A stretch of DNA of 64,000 nucleotides from Roseibium aquae (GCF_008711285.1 NZ_VXDC01000002.1:354342-418341), one strand, 5' to 3'; counted from the first letter of the stretch, positions 1 to 8,551 are shown. Program-made: numbers and translations. Notes: generated by a model from the letters alone, not told the origin.

Positions 1-132
1 AAGGAGGCGCTTGCAGCTATACAAGGCCCGAATTCGCCGGAAGCGGCGGAAATCCTGACATTTACAGGCAAGACCGGCGGCTGTTGCGGCAATGCGGACC
101 AGGGCCGGCCCGTTTTGCGGAGCTCTACCCTT

Positions 133-1956
133 ATGAATATGCGCAATATCGCCATCATCGCGCACGTCGATCATGGCAAGACCACGCTCATCGATGTGTT
201 GCTGAAACAGTCCGGGGTGTTCCGGGACAACCAGCGCACCGAAGAGCGGATGATGGATTCCAACGATATCGAGCGTGAGCGCGGGATCACGATCCTGGCC
301 AAGGTCACCTCGCTGGTGTGGAAGGACGCGCGGATCAATATCGTCGATACCCCGGGTCACGCCGATTTCGGCGGCGAGGTCGAGCGTATCCTGCATATGG
401 TTGACGGCGTCATCCTGCTGGTGGACGCCGCAGAAGGTCCCATGCCGCAGACCAAGTTCGTGCTCGGCAAAGCCTTGAAACTCGGCCTCAAGCCGATCGT
501 TGCGATCAACAAGATCGACAAGCCGGAGCAGCGCGCCGAGGAAGTGCTGGACGAAGTGTTCGATCTGTTTGCCTCCCTCGACGCAAACGAGGAGCAGCTC
601 GATTTTCCGGTGCTCTACGGGTCCGCCAAGCAGGAATGGATGGCTCTGGAGCCCTCTGGTCCGCAGGAAGGCATGGGGCCCTTGTTCGACATGGTGCTCG
701 AAAAAGTCGCCCCTCCCGCATCGGAGGCCGGATCGTTCAAGATGCTGGCGACAACGATCGAATCCGATCCGTTCCTGGGCCGGATCTTGACCGGGCGGAT
801 TGTCTCGGGAACCGCGCTCCCCAACATGCCGATCAAGGCATTGGCCCGGGATGGGTCGGTGGTCGAGACAGGCCGGATTTCCAAGATCCTCGCTTTCCGC
901 GGTCTCGAACGCCAGCCCATCGACCAGGGGGAAGCCGGGGATATCGTTGCGATAGCCGGTCTGACCAAGGCAACCGTCGCCGACACGCTTTGCGCGCCCG
1001 ATATCGCCGAGCCGTTGCAGGCCCAGCCGATCGATCCGCCGACGCTGTCCATGACCTTCCGTGTCAATGACAGCCCGCTGGCCGGGACCGAGGGCTCCAA
1101 GGTCCAGTCGCGGGTCATCCGTGAGCGGTTGATGAAAGAGGCCGAGGGAAATGTCGCGCTGAAGGTGGAAGACACGGACGAGCCCGATGCCTTTATCGTG
1201 TCCGGACGGGGCGAATTGCTTCTGGCGATTCTGATCGAAAACATGCGCCGCGAAGGCTTCGAGCTGGGCGTGGGGCGTCCGCGCGTTGTCTATCAGCAGG
1301 ACGAAAAGGGCGGGCGCCTCGAACCCATTGAAGAAGTCATCATCGACGTTGACGAGGAGTATTCCGGCGCGGTTGTGCAAAAGCTGCAGGAGCGCAAGGC
1401 CGATCTTCTGGAAATGAAACCATCGGGCGGTGGCCGGACAAGGCTGGTCTTCAATGCGCCGACCCGGGGCCTGATCGGTTATCAAGCTGAGCTGATGTCC
1501 GACACACGCGGTTCGGCAATCTTTAACCGCTTGTTCCATAGCTACCAACCCTACAAGGGGCCGATCCAGGGACGTCATACGGGCGTGCTTTTGTCGAATG
1601 GCATGGGCGAGGCTGTGGCCTACGCCTTGTTCAACCTGGAAGACCGGGGCCCGATGATGATCGATCCGGGTACGAAGGTGTATCCCGGGATGATCATCGG
1701 TGAACACACCCGTGGCAACGACCTGGAGGTGAACGTTCTGAAGGGCAAGCAACTGACCAACGTTCGGGCCTCCGGCAAGGACGATGCCGTCAAGCTGACG
1801 ACCCCGATCCGCCTGACGCTGGAAGCCGCTCTTTCCTACATCGCCGACGACGAGCTGGTGGAAGTCACTCCGAAATCGATCCGCCTGCGCAAAGCGGAAC
1901 TGGATCCGCATGAGCGCAAGCGCAAGGAGCGCGCCCTCAAGAAAGAAAGCGCCTGA
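133..1956 (+). CDS. typA: Translational GTPase TypA/BipA
   Basis: Ribosome-associated GTPase of the EF-G family, implicated in ribosome assembly and stress adaptation. The protein has 607 residues from ATG133, the usual family length. The G1 P-loop AHVDHGKT lies at residues 10-17, the G3 box DTPGH at 72-76 and the G4 box NKID at 126-129. The ERERGITI switch motif is at about 47-54. EF-G-like domains III and V and the TypA-specific C-terminal domain (RLTLEAALSYIADDELVEVTP) follow. ATG133 is preferred over the upstream in-frame TTG115, because GGAG at 119-122 is correctly spaced and family members begin MNMRNIAIIAHVDHGK. The reading frame is open back to base 1, but nothing recognisable is encoded there. 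A hairpin terminator follows. Confidence 0.97.
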   Translation: MNMRNIAIIAHVDHGKTTLIDVLLKQSGVFRDNQRTEERMMDSNDIERERGITILAKVTSLVWKDARINIVDTPGHADFGGEVERILHMVDGVILLVDAAEGPMPQTKFVLGKALKLGLKPIVAINKIDKPEQRAEEVLDEVFDLFASLDANEEQLDFPVLYGSAKQEWMALEPSGPQEGMGPLFDMVLEKVAPPASEAGSFKMLATTIESDPFLGRILTGRIVSGTALPNMPIKALARDGSVVETGRISKILAFRGLERQPIDQGEAGDIVAIAGLTKATVADTLCAPDIAEPLQAQPIDPPTLSMTFRVNDSPLAGTEGSKVQSRVIRERLMKEAEGNVALKVEDTDEPDAFIVSGRGELLLAILIENMRREGFELGVGRPRVVYQQDEKGGRLEPIEEVIIDVDEEYSGAVVQKLQERKADLLEMKPSGGGRTRLVFNAPTRGLIGYQAELMSDTRGSAIFNRLFHSYQPYKGPIQGRHTGVLLSNGMGEAVAYALFNLEDRGPMMIDPGTKVYPGMIIGEHTRGNDLEVNVLKGKQLTNVRASGKDDAVKLTTPIRLTLEAALSYIADDELVEVTPKSIRLRKAELDPHERKRKERALKKESA

Positions 1957-1987
1957 CGCAGAGGGTGTTTTCGCCGGAGAGTGAGAC

Positions 1988-2013
1988 AAACCCGGGTCGA
2001 AGGATCCGGGTTT
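1988..2013 (+). terminator. Hairpin terminator after typA
   Basis: An 8-bp perfect stem, AAACCCGG with CCGGGTTT, encloses a 10-base loop. It starts 31 bases after the typA stop. The downstream arm ends in TTT and is followed by CTTGT, so the U-tract is weak. Confidence 0.55.
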
Positions 2014-2187
2014 CTTGTGTCCGCCCCATCCATGCCGCTGTTGCCCAGAACTGGGTCCTATTTCGATGTTGAAGGCCCGAAACCGCGCGCTATTTCAGAT
2101 TTCAGGCCTGCCCTGCCGCCCGATCAAAAAAGGGTTAGGATCAATTCCGGCGCGGCCGCGTGTTTGAAACGGAACGGAGTGCGGAGA

Positions 2188-2532
2188 ATGAAGGGCTTCT
2201 TTTTCGTCCTGTTGATGGCTGTTGTGTCGGTGCCAATGCCCGCACAGGCCAACACCCTAACGGCGCGGGAAATCCAGGCCGAGATGCTGAACAAAACCAT
2301 CGTCACACACCGGTTTGGGATGCGGGTGACCATGCGCTATCTGCCCGGTGGTGTCGTTACCGCCCGGGCTTTGATCGGGTCGATGGACGGCACTTGGCGG
2401 GCCCGAGGGAACGAGATCTGCTCAACCTTTCCCAGTGGCCCGGCCAAGGGGACAAGTTGCGTCAGTTTCAAACGTCTGGGCGATGATCGCTTTATCAGCT
2501 CCGAAGGGGTTCGTTTCCGCGTCGTCGATTGA
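2188..2532 (+). CDS. Small secreted protein of unknown function
   Basis: A 114-residue protein from ATG2188, preceded by GGAACGGAG. Residues 1-21 form a clear signal peptide: Lys, a hydrophobic core FFFVLLMAVVSVP and a cleavage site near AQA-NT. The mature part of about 93 residues has two cysteines (in EICSTF and SCVSF), which could form a disulfide. It contains a short beta-rich pattern (MRYLPGGVVTARALIGSMDGTW) that resembles small periplasmic proteins of Hyphomicrobiales. No enzymatic motif is visible. The open frame continues upstream to 1981, but that extension has no ribosome site and would bury the signal peptide. It is probably monocistronic. Confidence 0.75.
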   Translation: MKGFFFVLLMAVVSVPMPAQANTLTAREIQAEMLNKTIVTHRFGMRVTMRYLPGGVVTARALIGSMDGTWRARGNEICSTFPSGPAKGTSCVSFKRLGDDRFISSEGVRFRVVD

Positions 2533-2805
2533 TTGATGCGCGGGAAGACAACAGAGGCCGTCCATCCGGCAAACGGGCGCAAGCCCCTTTTCCCAGATAA
2601 AATCCCTCCGGGCGGCAACACGAGCGCGCCGGACGGTGTTTTTGCTCGATTTTGGCCAGCGGCCGCAAGGCCAATGGGCAGTCGGCCGGCTTGGCGCGAG
2701 GCTCATGATCCGAGAAAAAAAATCACTATTTCGCCGCAATCCAGCCCTTCGCAGGTCAAAAACGCATCTCATATTCAATTCATACCCTGATGGGTCGACT
2801 TAACG

Positions 2806-2918
2806 ATTGCAGCGGAACGCATTAGCCCCCCAGCCCCCCGCTGTAGCGTTTTGGAAGACCGACGCGTATATGTCAGACATCAGGGCAACTGAAGGGCCGG
2901 CGCAAAGCCGGCCCTTTT
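2806..2918 (+). ncRNA. Candidate small RNA with C-rich loop
   Basis: The 489-base gap 2533-3021 holds no convincing gene but ends in an orphan terminator. Just upstream lies an imperfect hairpin: arms 2816-2826 (AACGCATTAGC) and 2840-2850 (GCTGTAGCGTT) present a loop of almost only C. C-rich exposed loops are typical of alphaproteobacterial trans-acting sRNAs that pair with Shine-Dalgarno sequences. No stop-free start-containing reading frame crosses the element. The 5' end and promoter were not identified. The call rests on hairpin plus terminator only. Confidence 0.3.
2894..2918 (+). terminator. Strong intrinsic terminator
   Basis: A perfect 8-bp GC stem, GGGCCGGC/GCCGGCCC, has the loop GCAAA and is followed by TTTT. 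It lies upstream of the GNAT gene and downstream of no protein gene, so it must end another transcript, possibly the candidate sRNA. Confidence 0.75.
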
Positions 2919-3021
2919 CGGTTTCGTACCCAACGACCCAATTATAAAGCCGGCTGCCCTTGGGGCGGCCTGCTTTGTTTTTCCGCTTCTTTCGCGGCAA
3001 AGCTATTGTATCCTCCGGCTC

Positions 3022-3564
3022 ATGACTGCGAACCTCATCGATCTGCGCGTCGCCCAGCGGACGGACTGCGAAGCGTTGGCCAGCATACATAGCGAAGCCT
3101 GGCTTGGGGCCTACCGTGGTTTGCTGGACGGGGTCGAGCTGCAAAGAATGGTCACCCGGCGGAATGCAGGCTGGTGGCGTGGGGCGCTGGCCCGCGGCGT
3201 CGATATCCGGCTTTTGAACGTTGCTGATGAGCCTGTCGGTTACGCGACCTTCGGCAGTTGTCGTTTGAAATCCGTTCGGGCACAGGGTGAAATCTACGAG
3301 CTGTATCTCAGGCCCGAGTATCAGGGACTCGGTTTTGGCCGGAGGCTCTTTGAGGATGTGCGGGCCGAACTGGACGGGCGCGGGCTTGAGGGTCTCGCTG
3401 TGCAAGTGTTGAGCGACAATGCGCCGGCGAGAGCCTTTTACCGGGCGCTGGGCGGCCAGCTCGCAGCCAAGACTTTCTATCAGAGCGCCGAAAAACGCCT
3501 CGAGCTCGTCATCTACGTGTGGTCCGTGCTCGAGAGCAACGGGCATCGAAGCCAGCCCGGTTGA
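3022..3564 (+). CDS. GNAT family N-acetyltransferase
   Basis: A 180-residue acetyl-CoA-dependent N-acetyltransferase. The acetyl-CoA pyrophosphate-binding motif A is visible at about residues 90-112: IYELYLRPEYQGLGFGRRL, with the Q-x-x-G-x-G pattern. It is followed by the motif B region SDNAPARAFYRALGG. The N-terminal IHSEAWLGAYRGLL is the usual substrate-side helix pair of this RimI-like subgroup. The substrate (small amine, antibiotic or protein N-terminus) cannot be deduced. It stands alone between an orphan terminator and a convergent secreted-protein gene. Start ATG3022 has TCCTCCGG upstream, a weak ribosome site. Confidence 0.85.
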   Translation: MTANLIDLRVAQRTDCEALASIHSEAWLGAYRGLLDGVELQRMVTRRNAGWWRGALARGVDIRLLNVADEPVGYATFGSCRLKSVRAQGEIYELYLRPEYQGLGFGRRLFEDVRAELDGRGLEGLAVQVLSDNAPARAFYRALGGQLAAKTFYQSAEKRLELVIYVWSVLESNGHRSQPG

Positions 3565-3630
3565 ACGTCCAAAGTCAATCGCTTTTGGGATGCCAGAGTC
3601 TGGGGCGATTCTTCGGCAACCGAAGTTTGG

Positions 3631-4194
3631 TCACCCCAAGCGACCAGCCTTCCCAATGACCCTGGCACCGCGTTCGCACATGTGGGCACCTGCCAACTCG
3701 TCGGCTGCCTGCCGCGCGAGGATGTTTGCATTCGGGTTTGCAGTCGCATTGACGTAGGCCACGTGACAGACCGATCCGGCTTTCAGTTGTGTCACGACGA
3801 GCACCTGGACCTTTCCTGTCCCGTCGGGCGTGTCCATGGACCACCGCAGGATCGTTGCGAAAGGCCGGTCGTTCCGGATGCGCCATTCGAGGGTGTCGTT
3901 GATCGTATTGAAACCGCCAAGTGTTTGCGAAGCTGCGGATTCCCGCGCCGCGTTCTCCCCGAACGACACGAACATGCGTAAATCGCCCTCGGCGACAAAG
4001 ACGGGTATGCCGCGATATCCTTGGCAGGACCATGACCCGCCAAACACGCCCTCAGAGGAGGCAGGCTCTACGATCGTGCACTTGGAAAGATCGATTTTTG
4101 TGTACTGGCTGACTGGCTCCGCCACCGCGGGCCGGAGCAACGCTGCCAAGCTGAGGACTGCCAAAAATCCCGTAGTGATGCCGAACCGGATCAT
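3631..4194 (-). CDS. Secreted protein of unknown function
   Basis: A 187-residue exported protein. Residues 1-26 form a signal peptide (MIRFGITTGFLAVLSLAALL, cleavage near VAEP). The mature domain contains four cysteines (KCTIV, SWSCQG, SVCHVAY, HMCERG), probably two disulfides for a periplasmic fold. The arrangement GGSWSCQGYRGIPVFVAEGDLRMFVSFG followed by a C-terminal helix near ARQAADELA is recurrent in hypothetical proteins of Rhizobiales. No catalytic motif is recognised. The ATG at 4194 has GGGGAGA upstream. The gene is convergent with the acetyltransferase and divergent from ppa. Confidence 0.75.
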   Translation of the reverse strand: MIRFGITTGFLAVLSLAALLRPAVAEPVSQYTKIDLSKCTIVEPASSEGVFGGSWSCQGYRGIPVFVAEGDLRMFVSFGENAARESAASQTLGGFNTINDTLEWRIRNDRPFATILRWSMDTPDGTGKVQVLVVTQLKAGSVCHVAYVNATANPNANILARQAADELAGAHMCERGARVIGKAGRLG

Positions 4195-4350
4195 GCGAAC
4201 GTCTCCCCGGCGCGCTGGCGCCGATCACGTGCAAAACGGATTGGACGATAGGTCGCTCGGTCTTTCGTTGCAAGACACCCCTTAGGGCTTGCACTTGAAC
4301 CGCTGGACTGCAATAGACGCGTCAACATCCACCAAGGAGAAATCATACCC

Positions 4351-4887
4351 ATGCGTATCGACGCTGTGCCGATCGGCAAGAACCCGCCGGAAGACATCAA
4401 TGTCATTATCGAGGTTTCGGTGGGCGGGGAGCCCATCAAATACGAGATGGATAAAGAAGCCGGTGCGATGTATGTCGACCGCTTCCTCTACACACCGATG
4501 CGCTATCCGGGGAACTACGGTTTCGTGCCGCACACGCTTTGCGGCGATGGCGATCCGATCGATGTGGTGGTCGTCAACCAGCGCCCCATCGTTCCGGGTG
4601 CGATCATGAGCTGCCGGCCCATCGGTGTGCTGATCATGGAAGATGAATCGGGTGTCGACGAGAAAATCCTGGCCGTTCCGACTCGCAAGCTGACCAAGCG
4701 GTATGACAACGTGAACGATGTTTCGGATCTGCCGGAAATCACCGTGGCTCAGGTCAAGCACTTCTTCGAGCACTATAAGGACCTGGAACCCGGGAAATGG
4801 GTGAAAGTGACCGGTGTGGAGGGTGTTGAAACCGCGAAGAAACTCATCGTGGAGTCGATTGAGCGCGCAAAGGCGGCAGCCAAGTAA
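4351..4887 (+). CDS. ppa: Inorganic pyrophosphatase
   Basis: Cytosolic family I soluble pyrophosphatase, hydrolysing PPi to two phosphates and pulling biosynthetic reactions forward. Its 178 residues match the family. The Mg-binding signature GDGDPIDVV lies at about residues 65-73 with the three Asp. YPGNYGFVP at 52-60 and the C-terminal Lys/Tyr-rich [15 protein letters not shown] are also typical. AAGGAG about 12 bases upstream supports ATG4351. A strong terminator follows within ten bases of the stop. Confidence 0.97.
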   Translation: MRIDAVPIGKNPPEDINVIIEVSVGGEPIKYEMDKEAGAMYVDRFLYTPMRYPGNYGFVPHTLCGDGDPIDVVVVNQRPIVPGAIMSCRPIGVLIMEDESGVDEKILAVPTRKLTKRYDNVNDVSDLPEITVAQVKHFFEHYKDLEPGKWVKVTGVEGVETAKKLIVESIERAKAAAK

Positions 4888-4894
4888 ACCGATG

Positions 4895-4918
4895 ACGGCG
4901 GCCTTGGCCGCCGTTTTT
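4895..4918 (+). terminator. Intrinsic terminator of ppa
   Basis: The inverted repeat ACGGCGGCC/GGCCGCCGT is followed by TTTTTCT. It starts eight bases after the ppa stop and lies between two convergent genes. Confidence 0.85.
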
Positions 4919-4954
4919 CTCTATACACGCTGGATGAGCCAGCCGGCGCCAGGT

Positions 4955-5389
4955 TCATGCGTCGGCCGCCGCCTCCACGGCTTCCATGTCCGCATCGGAG
5001 AGGCCGAAATGATGGCCGATTTCGTGGATCAGGACATGCGCCACGACATCGCCCAATGTCTCGTCGTAGCAGGCCCAGTAATCCAGTATCGGTCGGCGGA
5101 ACAGCCAGATCCGGTTGGGCATCTGGCCGGTGAACGCCTCTCCGCCGCCTTCGGCCAGGCCATTGCCTTCGAACAGGCCCAGCAGTTCGTAGGGATCGTC
5201 AATCTCAAGCGCCCGCAACATGTCGTCGGTCGGCAGGTCTGACACGCTGATCTGAAGATTGCCGCAAAGCGCGAGGAAGTCAGCTGGCAAGCTGGCAAGC
5301 GCTTCTGTCGCGATGGCCTCGAATGCGTCCAGACCGGGCGCTTTCCGTTCCGTCCAATCGCTGCGTTTCGGGGGGTATTGGGAGGCCAA
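4955..5389 (-). CDS. Minimal zincin metallopeptidase family protein
   Basis: A 144-residue protein of the acidic minimal-zincin family (metallopeptidase family proteins once listed as DUF1025). The zinc motif HEIGHHFGLSD (HExxHxxGxxD) is at about residues 122-132, near the C-terminus as in the family. The first 45 residues are a helical cap. No signal peptide is seen, so it is cytosolic. No physiological substrate is established for this family. The likely start is TTG at 5389 with AGGA about eight bases upstream; no in-frame ATG is available. It is the last gene of a minus-strand run after dsbB and a one-pass membrane protein. Confidence 0.85.
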   Translation of the reverse strand: MASQYPPKRSDWTERKAPGLDAFEAIATEALASLPADFLALCGNLQISVSDLPTDDMLRALEIDDPYELLGLFEGNGLAEGGGEAFTGQMPNRIWLFRRPILDYWACYDETLGDVVAHVLIHEIGHHFGLSDADMEAVEAAADA

Positions 5390-5413
5390 ATCGTTCGTCC
5401 TAAGCCATTGTCC

Positions 5414-5671
5414 TTACAGATAGGTCGCCGCCAGATAGATGATGAGGCCGATGAAGAAAACGAGGGCCGCCGAACGGCCGATGCGCGTCCCCAGGACTTC
5501 GATGGGGTCGTTGGCGTCCTTGTCGGCAGCCGACATGTGTTTCTGCGCCCGGTCGGCCATCCGCGTGAAAGTCGACCCAAGCACCGTTTCGCTCTCAGCC
5601 TGGACCCGTTTGATGTCGTCCAGCGCCTGCCGGGTTTTTTCCTTGTGCGGATCAATGGGTTTCCCGCTCAT
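5414..5671 (-). CDS. Small single-pass membrane protein
   Basis: An 85-residue protein whose ATG overlaps the dsbB stop as ATGA, showing translational coupling. Residues 1-60 are hydrophilic and helical (DPHKEKTRQALDDIKRVQAESETVLGS). One transmembrane helix lies at about 67-83 (SAALVFFIGLIIYLAATYL), giving a cytoplasmic N-terminus by the positive-inside rule. No family function is recognised. It may be an envelope accessory of the dsbB operon. Confidence 0.75.
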   Translation of the reverse strand: MSGKPIDPHKEKTRQALDDIKRVQAESETVLGSTFTRMADRAQKHMSAADKDANDPIEVLGTRIGRSAALVFFIGLIIYLAATYL

Positions 5672-6198
5672 GAAGCCTCCGCTGTTTTGGAGTTCCTGAT
5701 CCGGAACACGCAGATTGCGGCAATGACCGCCAAAATGCACAGCGCTGCCGAGGCGACCGCGTTCCATCCGGCAAAGGACAGGCCAAGCATGCGCCAGCTT
5801 GCTTCGGTGCAACTCACGATCCGTGTCGATTGCAAGACGCTCAGCATATCCGCCGCGCTGTTTGGCCCAGCGGCGCCACCCCCGCAATCGGTCGGTCCCG
5901 GCCAGAAGGCCCATTCCGCGCCAGCCTGATAGATCCCCAATCCTGCCCCGTAGGCGAAGGTCAGGGCAACACCTGACAGGATGACAAGGCTCAACACCGC
6001 CCTGCCTTTCCAGAGCAACGCCAGGGCCGCCAAAGTCAGGGGAAGGCCGATGTAGTACGGTACGCGTTGTTCCAGGCACAAGGCGCAGGGCACATATCCG
6101 CCGATCAGCTCAAAACCCCAGGCGGTGGCCAAAACGGCGGTCCCACTGATCAGCAGCAGACCAAGGGCGATTTGGGCAAGGCGCACATCGGCAGGCAT
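5668..6198 (-). CDS. dsbB: Disulfide bond formation protein B
   Basis: Inner-membrane quinone reductase that reoxidises DsbA. The protein has 176 residues with four transmembrane helices. The first periplasmic cysteine pair is PCALC at about residues 36-40, before the conserved EQRVPYY. The second pair is Cys in PTDCGGG and in VSCTEASW, which precede the last helix. ATG6198 is chosen because AAGGA lies nine bases upstream and the protein then begins at the first helix. The longer upstream frame has no ribosome site. It is transcribed ahead of the small membrane protein and the zincin gene. Confidence 0.9.
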   Translation of the reverse strand: MPADVRLAQIALGLLLISGTAVLATAWGFELIGGYVPCALCLEQRVPYYIGLPLTLAALALLWKGRAVLSLVILSGVALTFAYGAGLGIYQAGAEWAFWPGPTDCGGGAAGPNSAADMLSVLQSTRIVSCTEASWRMLGLSFAGWNAVASAALCILAVIAAICVFRIRNSKTAEAS

Positions 6199-6229
6199 GG
6201 AATATCCTTCTTCGCTTTCGCGGCAGTAA

Positions 6230-6808
6230 TCATATGAACCGTAAAGCGGCAAAGCCGCCCACCAGCAAGATCACGAACAAAGTGAACATAAGGCCGAGGC
6301 GCTTTTCGATAAAGTCGCGGATCGGAGGGCCGAAAAAATAAAGAAGCGCCGCGACCACGAAGAAGCGCAGCCCGCGCGACACGAGGCTGGCGGCAATGAA
6401 GATCGGCAGGCTCAGTCCGGCCACCCCGGATGCAATCGTGATCACCTTGTAGGGAAACGGCGTCAGACCGGCGATGAAAACGAACCACCAGCCCCATTCG
6501 TTGAAGACCACGCTGAACTCACTCAGCCAGTGCATCTTTCCGTAGAAGCTAAGAACCGGTTGGGCGACCTGCTCGAACAAGAACATGCCAAGAAAATACC
6601 CCAGAACGCCCCCGGCGACCGAGGTGAGCGTACAGAGGGTCGCAAACCACCAGGCTTTCTCCCGTTTTGCGATCACCATGGGGATCAACAACAAGTCGGG
6701 CGGAATCGGAAAAACGGAGCTTTCCACAAAGGACACTGTGCCGAGAGCGGCCGGGGCGCGCGGCCCGGCGGCAAGGGAGAGGGTCCAGTCATAAAGGCGT
6801 CTGATCAT
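6230..6808 (-). CDS. YqaA family inner membrane protein (VTT/DedA-like)
   Basis: A 192-residue polytopic membrane protein of the YqaA branch of the VTT (DedA/SNARE-associated) superfamily. Characteristic features are SFVESSVFPIPPDLLLIPM near residues 26-44, GYFLGMFLFE, and the re-entrant-loop segment FIAGLTPFPYKVITIASGVAGL at about 110-132. Related DedA proteins act in lipid carrier recycling or membrane homeostasis; the role of YqaA itself is not settled. It lies 31 bases upstream of the dsbB start, so the two may share a transcript. It ends in a short basic and hydrophobic tail. Confidence 0.87.
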   Translation of the reverse strand: MIRRLYDWTLSLAAGPRAPAALGTVSFVESSVFPIPPDLLLIPMVIAKREKAWWFATLCTLTSVAGGVLGYFLGMFLFEQVAQPVLSFYGKMHWLSEFSVVFNEWGWWFVFIAGLTPFPYKVITIASGVAGLSLPIFIAASLVSRGLRFFVVAALLYFFGPPIRDFIEKRLGLMFTLFVILLVGGFAALRFI

Positions 6809-6810
6809 GC

Positions 6811-7059
6811 GCGCTGCTTAGCCCGCGGACCGGTAAAAGTCATCAGAAATCGGCCTGCGGGGAGCATGTTGCGCATGTCCTGTCCTGTCGCCAGAGCGAA
6901 CGGGAACGCGATCCGCGGCCCGGACTAAGCGCATTGAGTAAGAACTGGAGCTTCGCCAAGAGCGAGACAGGAAATCGTCCCACCGTCTCTGCAATTTTCC
7001 CGGATCACTGTCCCGGCGATTTTACCCGGCCATAGAGGCGTTATTCGACTACGATATGG
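6811..7059. other. Intergenic, left edge of an islet
   Basis: About 250 bases upstream of the YqaA-type gene and downstream of the nucleotidyltransferase. No gene, hairpin terminator or copy of the tRNA-Leu 3' end was seen here. Confidence 0.4.
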
Positions 7060-8103
7060 CTACCACTCATGAGATCGCGTGGCAGCGGTTCGCACAAGTT
7101 TATCGGCCAGATCGCGGAATGACTTTGGCAATCCGGACAAGACTGGGTCGTCGAAACTCAGGCGAAGATATTTGGTTGCGATCTCGGCGACTATGCGAGC
7201 CTGTTGCTCATCACGGACGCGTTTCGCCGGATCCCGGGTGGCATCATTTTCTACGATCCACTGCTTTTGCAGAGCATAGGCCCTTGGATCAATGGTCACG
7301 ATCCTTACAGGCAGCCCACGCTCGTCAAAAGCCGTCGCCGTGAACTTGGGCGCATTCAGGAGCCATTTGCTGCTGTGTGTTGTTGTGGCAATCAGGTCTT
7401 CTGGATGATCGGATAGGCGTCTATGCCCCTCCCTCATGATCCTGTCATGGTCCTGAGGTTCCAGGAGATCGACCATGTAGCCTTCTTTGTTGGCGGCTGT
7501 GTATGTCTTGCTCTTCGCACGCTCAAACGACCGGTCAACCGTTTGGAGAGCGCCGATCAAGCCCTTCTCACTCACCTCACCAGTCATGACCAACCGCCGT
7601 CTGGCATCAAACAGGATATCTACATCTCCTGTGGCGACCATGCTTGCGTCGATCCGGACCGCTGCCTGTGCCTCAAACGCATAAAGAGCATTCGTCCCTA
7701 AAACGATCAGCGACGTTCCGAGCCAACCCAAGTCATCCAGCTTTCGTATAACCCTCGCTGTCAGCAAAGGCACCCGGCCCAATCCCCTGGCTCTGAGAAC
7801 CGGAGCACGGTCCTCGAGCTGTTTCCTCAGCCCGGCAACCCGCTCCTCAACACGTGCCTTGCCTGCCACGAAATGCTCAAGTGTTTGCTCTGTCTCAGGG
7901 CTGCGCCGACCGTAGGACTTCCGGGTTGAACTACCATGCGGCCTTCGAATGAGGTATTCTGCGTCACCTCTGGATTCGAATTTCATTGATCCGCCATAGC
8001 TATGCCGTCCGTCAGCCTGTGCTGAGCGCAGCAAATCATAGCGATCCCGAGCATCGATAGCATCACGGATGCTATCTCCATCCAACTGACTGATTTCAAA
8101 CAT
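7060..8103 (-). CDS. GSU2403-type nucleotidyltransferase fold protein
   Basis: A 347-residue protein resembling the GSU2403 nucleotidyltransferase-fold family (NTP_transf_8). The core VLGTNALYAFEAQAAVRID at about residues 137-155 is followed by ATGDVDILFDARRRL, where the paired Asp of DVD would hold the metal as in polymerase-beta-like folds. A helical N-terminal half precedes it (repeated Arg/Glu, residues 70-115). Family function is unknown; similar folds occur in toxin-antitoxin and defence loci. Base composition is visibly poorer in GC than the neighbours, and the gene sits beside an integrase relic and a tRNA, suggesting horizontal acquisition. ATG8103 is used; an in-frame TTG lies nine bases upstream. 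Confidence 0.7.
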   Translation of the reverse strand: MFEISQLDGDSIRDAIDARDRYDLLRSAQADGRHSYGGSMKFESRGDAEYLIRRPHGSSTRKSYGRRSPETEQTLEHFVAGKARVEERVAGLRKQLEDRAPVLRARGLGRVPLLTARVIRKLDDLGWLGTSLIVLGTNALYAFEAQAAVRIDASMVATGDVDILFDARRRLVMTGEVSEKGLIGALQTVDRSFERAKSKTYTAANKEGYMVDLLEPQDHDRIMREGHRRLSDHPEDLIATTTHSSKWLLNAPKFTATAFDERGLPVRIVTIDPRAYALQKQWIVENDATRDPAKRVRDEQQARIVAEIATKYLRLSFDDPVLSGLPKSFRDLADKLVRTAATRSHEW

Positions 8104-8242
8104 TTTTGCCAACTCAATAGAATTTTTTGCATTTTATTGGCAAAAGTATTTTTAGTCAAAATCTTAGCCCGAGAAGCGCTTTCTATTTTCACGTGGGAAT
8201 CATGAGTTATCCAAAACAAATCAACAACTTCGCGGCACACAT

Positions 8243-8359
8243 GCAAAAGCTAATAACTTGCACCAAATGTGGGATGAAGCCGGGCTGACTGGCCTTTCGG
8301 TCCATGGGCTTCGCAAGACCGCTGCGGCTACCTTGCTTTCTCGGAACTCAAACTATTGA
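8243..8359 (+). pseudogene. C-terminal remnant of a tyrosine recombinase (integrase)
   Basis: A reading frame ending at TGA8357 encodes about 38 residues including MWDEAGLTGLSVHGLRKTAA. This is the canonical catalytic-arginine region (HxLRK) of phage and island tyrosine recombinases, with the usual preceding EAGL helix. No start, upstream catalytic region, second His or Tyr is present, so it is a decayed fragment. It lies about 110 bases from the 3' end of tRNA-Leu, a common attachment position. The surrounding DNA (8104-8466) is AT-rich. Confidence 0.6.
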
Positions 8360-8466
8360 GGTGCTAGCTTAATAATGATCGATCACCCTACCTTCTTGAA
8401 ACGTCCTCCGAGGCAGGACTGTGAAGACAGGTAAGTTATTGAAATTAATTAACTAAAAAATAAAAA

Positions 8467-8551
8467 TGGTGCCCCCCGCCGGAATCGAACCGGCACTCCC
8501 GAAGGAACGGGATTTTGAATCCCGCGCGTCTACCAGTTCCGCCAGAGGGGC
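8467..8551 (-). tRNA. tRNA-Leu (anticodon CAA)
   Basis: Read on the minus strand, the acceptor GCCCCUC pairs with GGGGGGC, allowing one U-G pair. The D-arm is GGCGGAACUGGUAGACGC. The anticodon stem CGGGA/UCCCG encloses loop UUCAAAA with anticodon CAA. A long class II variable arm (GUUCCUUCGGGAGU) identifies Leu. The T-arm GCCGGUUCGAUUCCGGC and an encoded CCA complete the gene. It decodes UUG. Confidence 0.95.

Noticed and set aside
1..132. Open frame preceding typA considered as an N-terminal extension or a separate gene end
   Set aside because: The Shine-Dalgarno at 119-122 and family alignment favour ATG133; no known protein end is recognisable upstream.
2800..3546. 248-codon minus-strand frame over the acetyltransferase
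   Set aside because: Antisense to a gene with a clear GNAT motif, and has no ribosome site.
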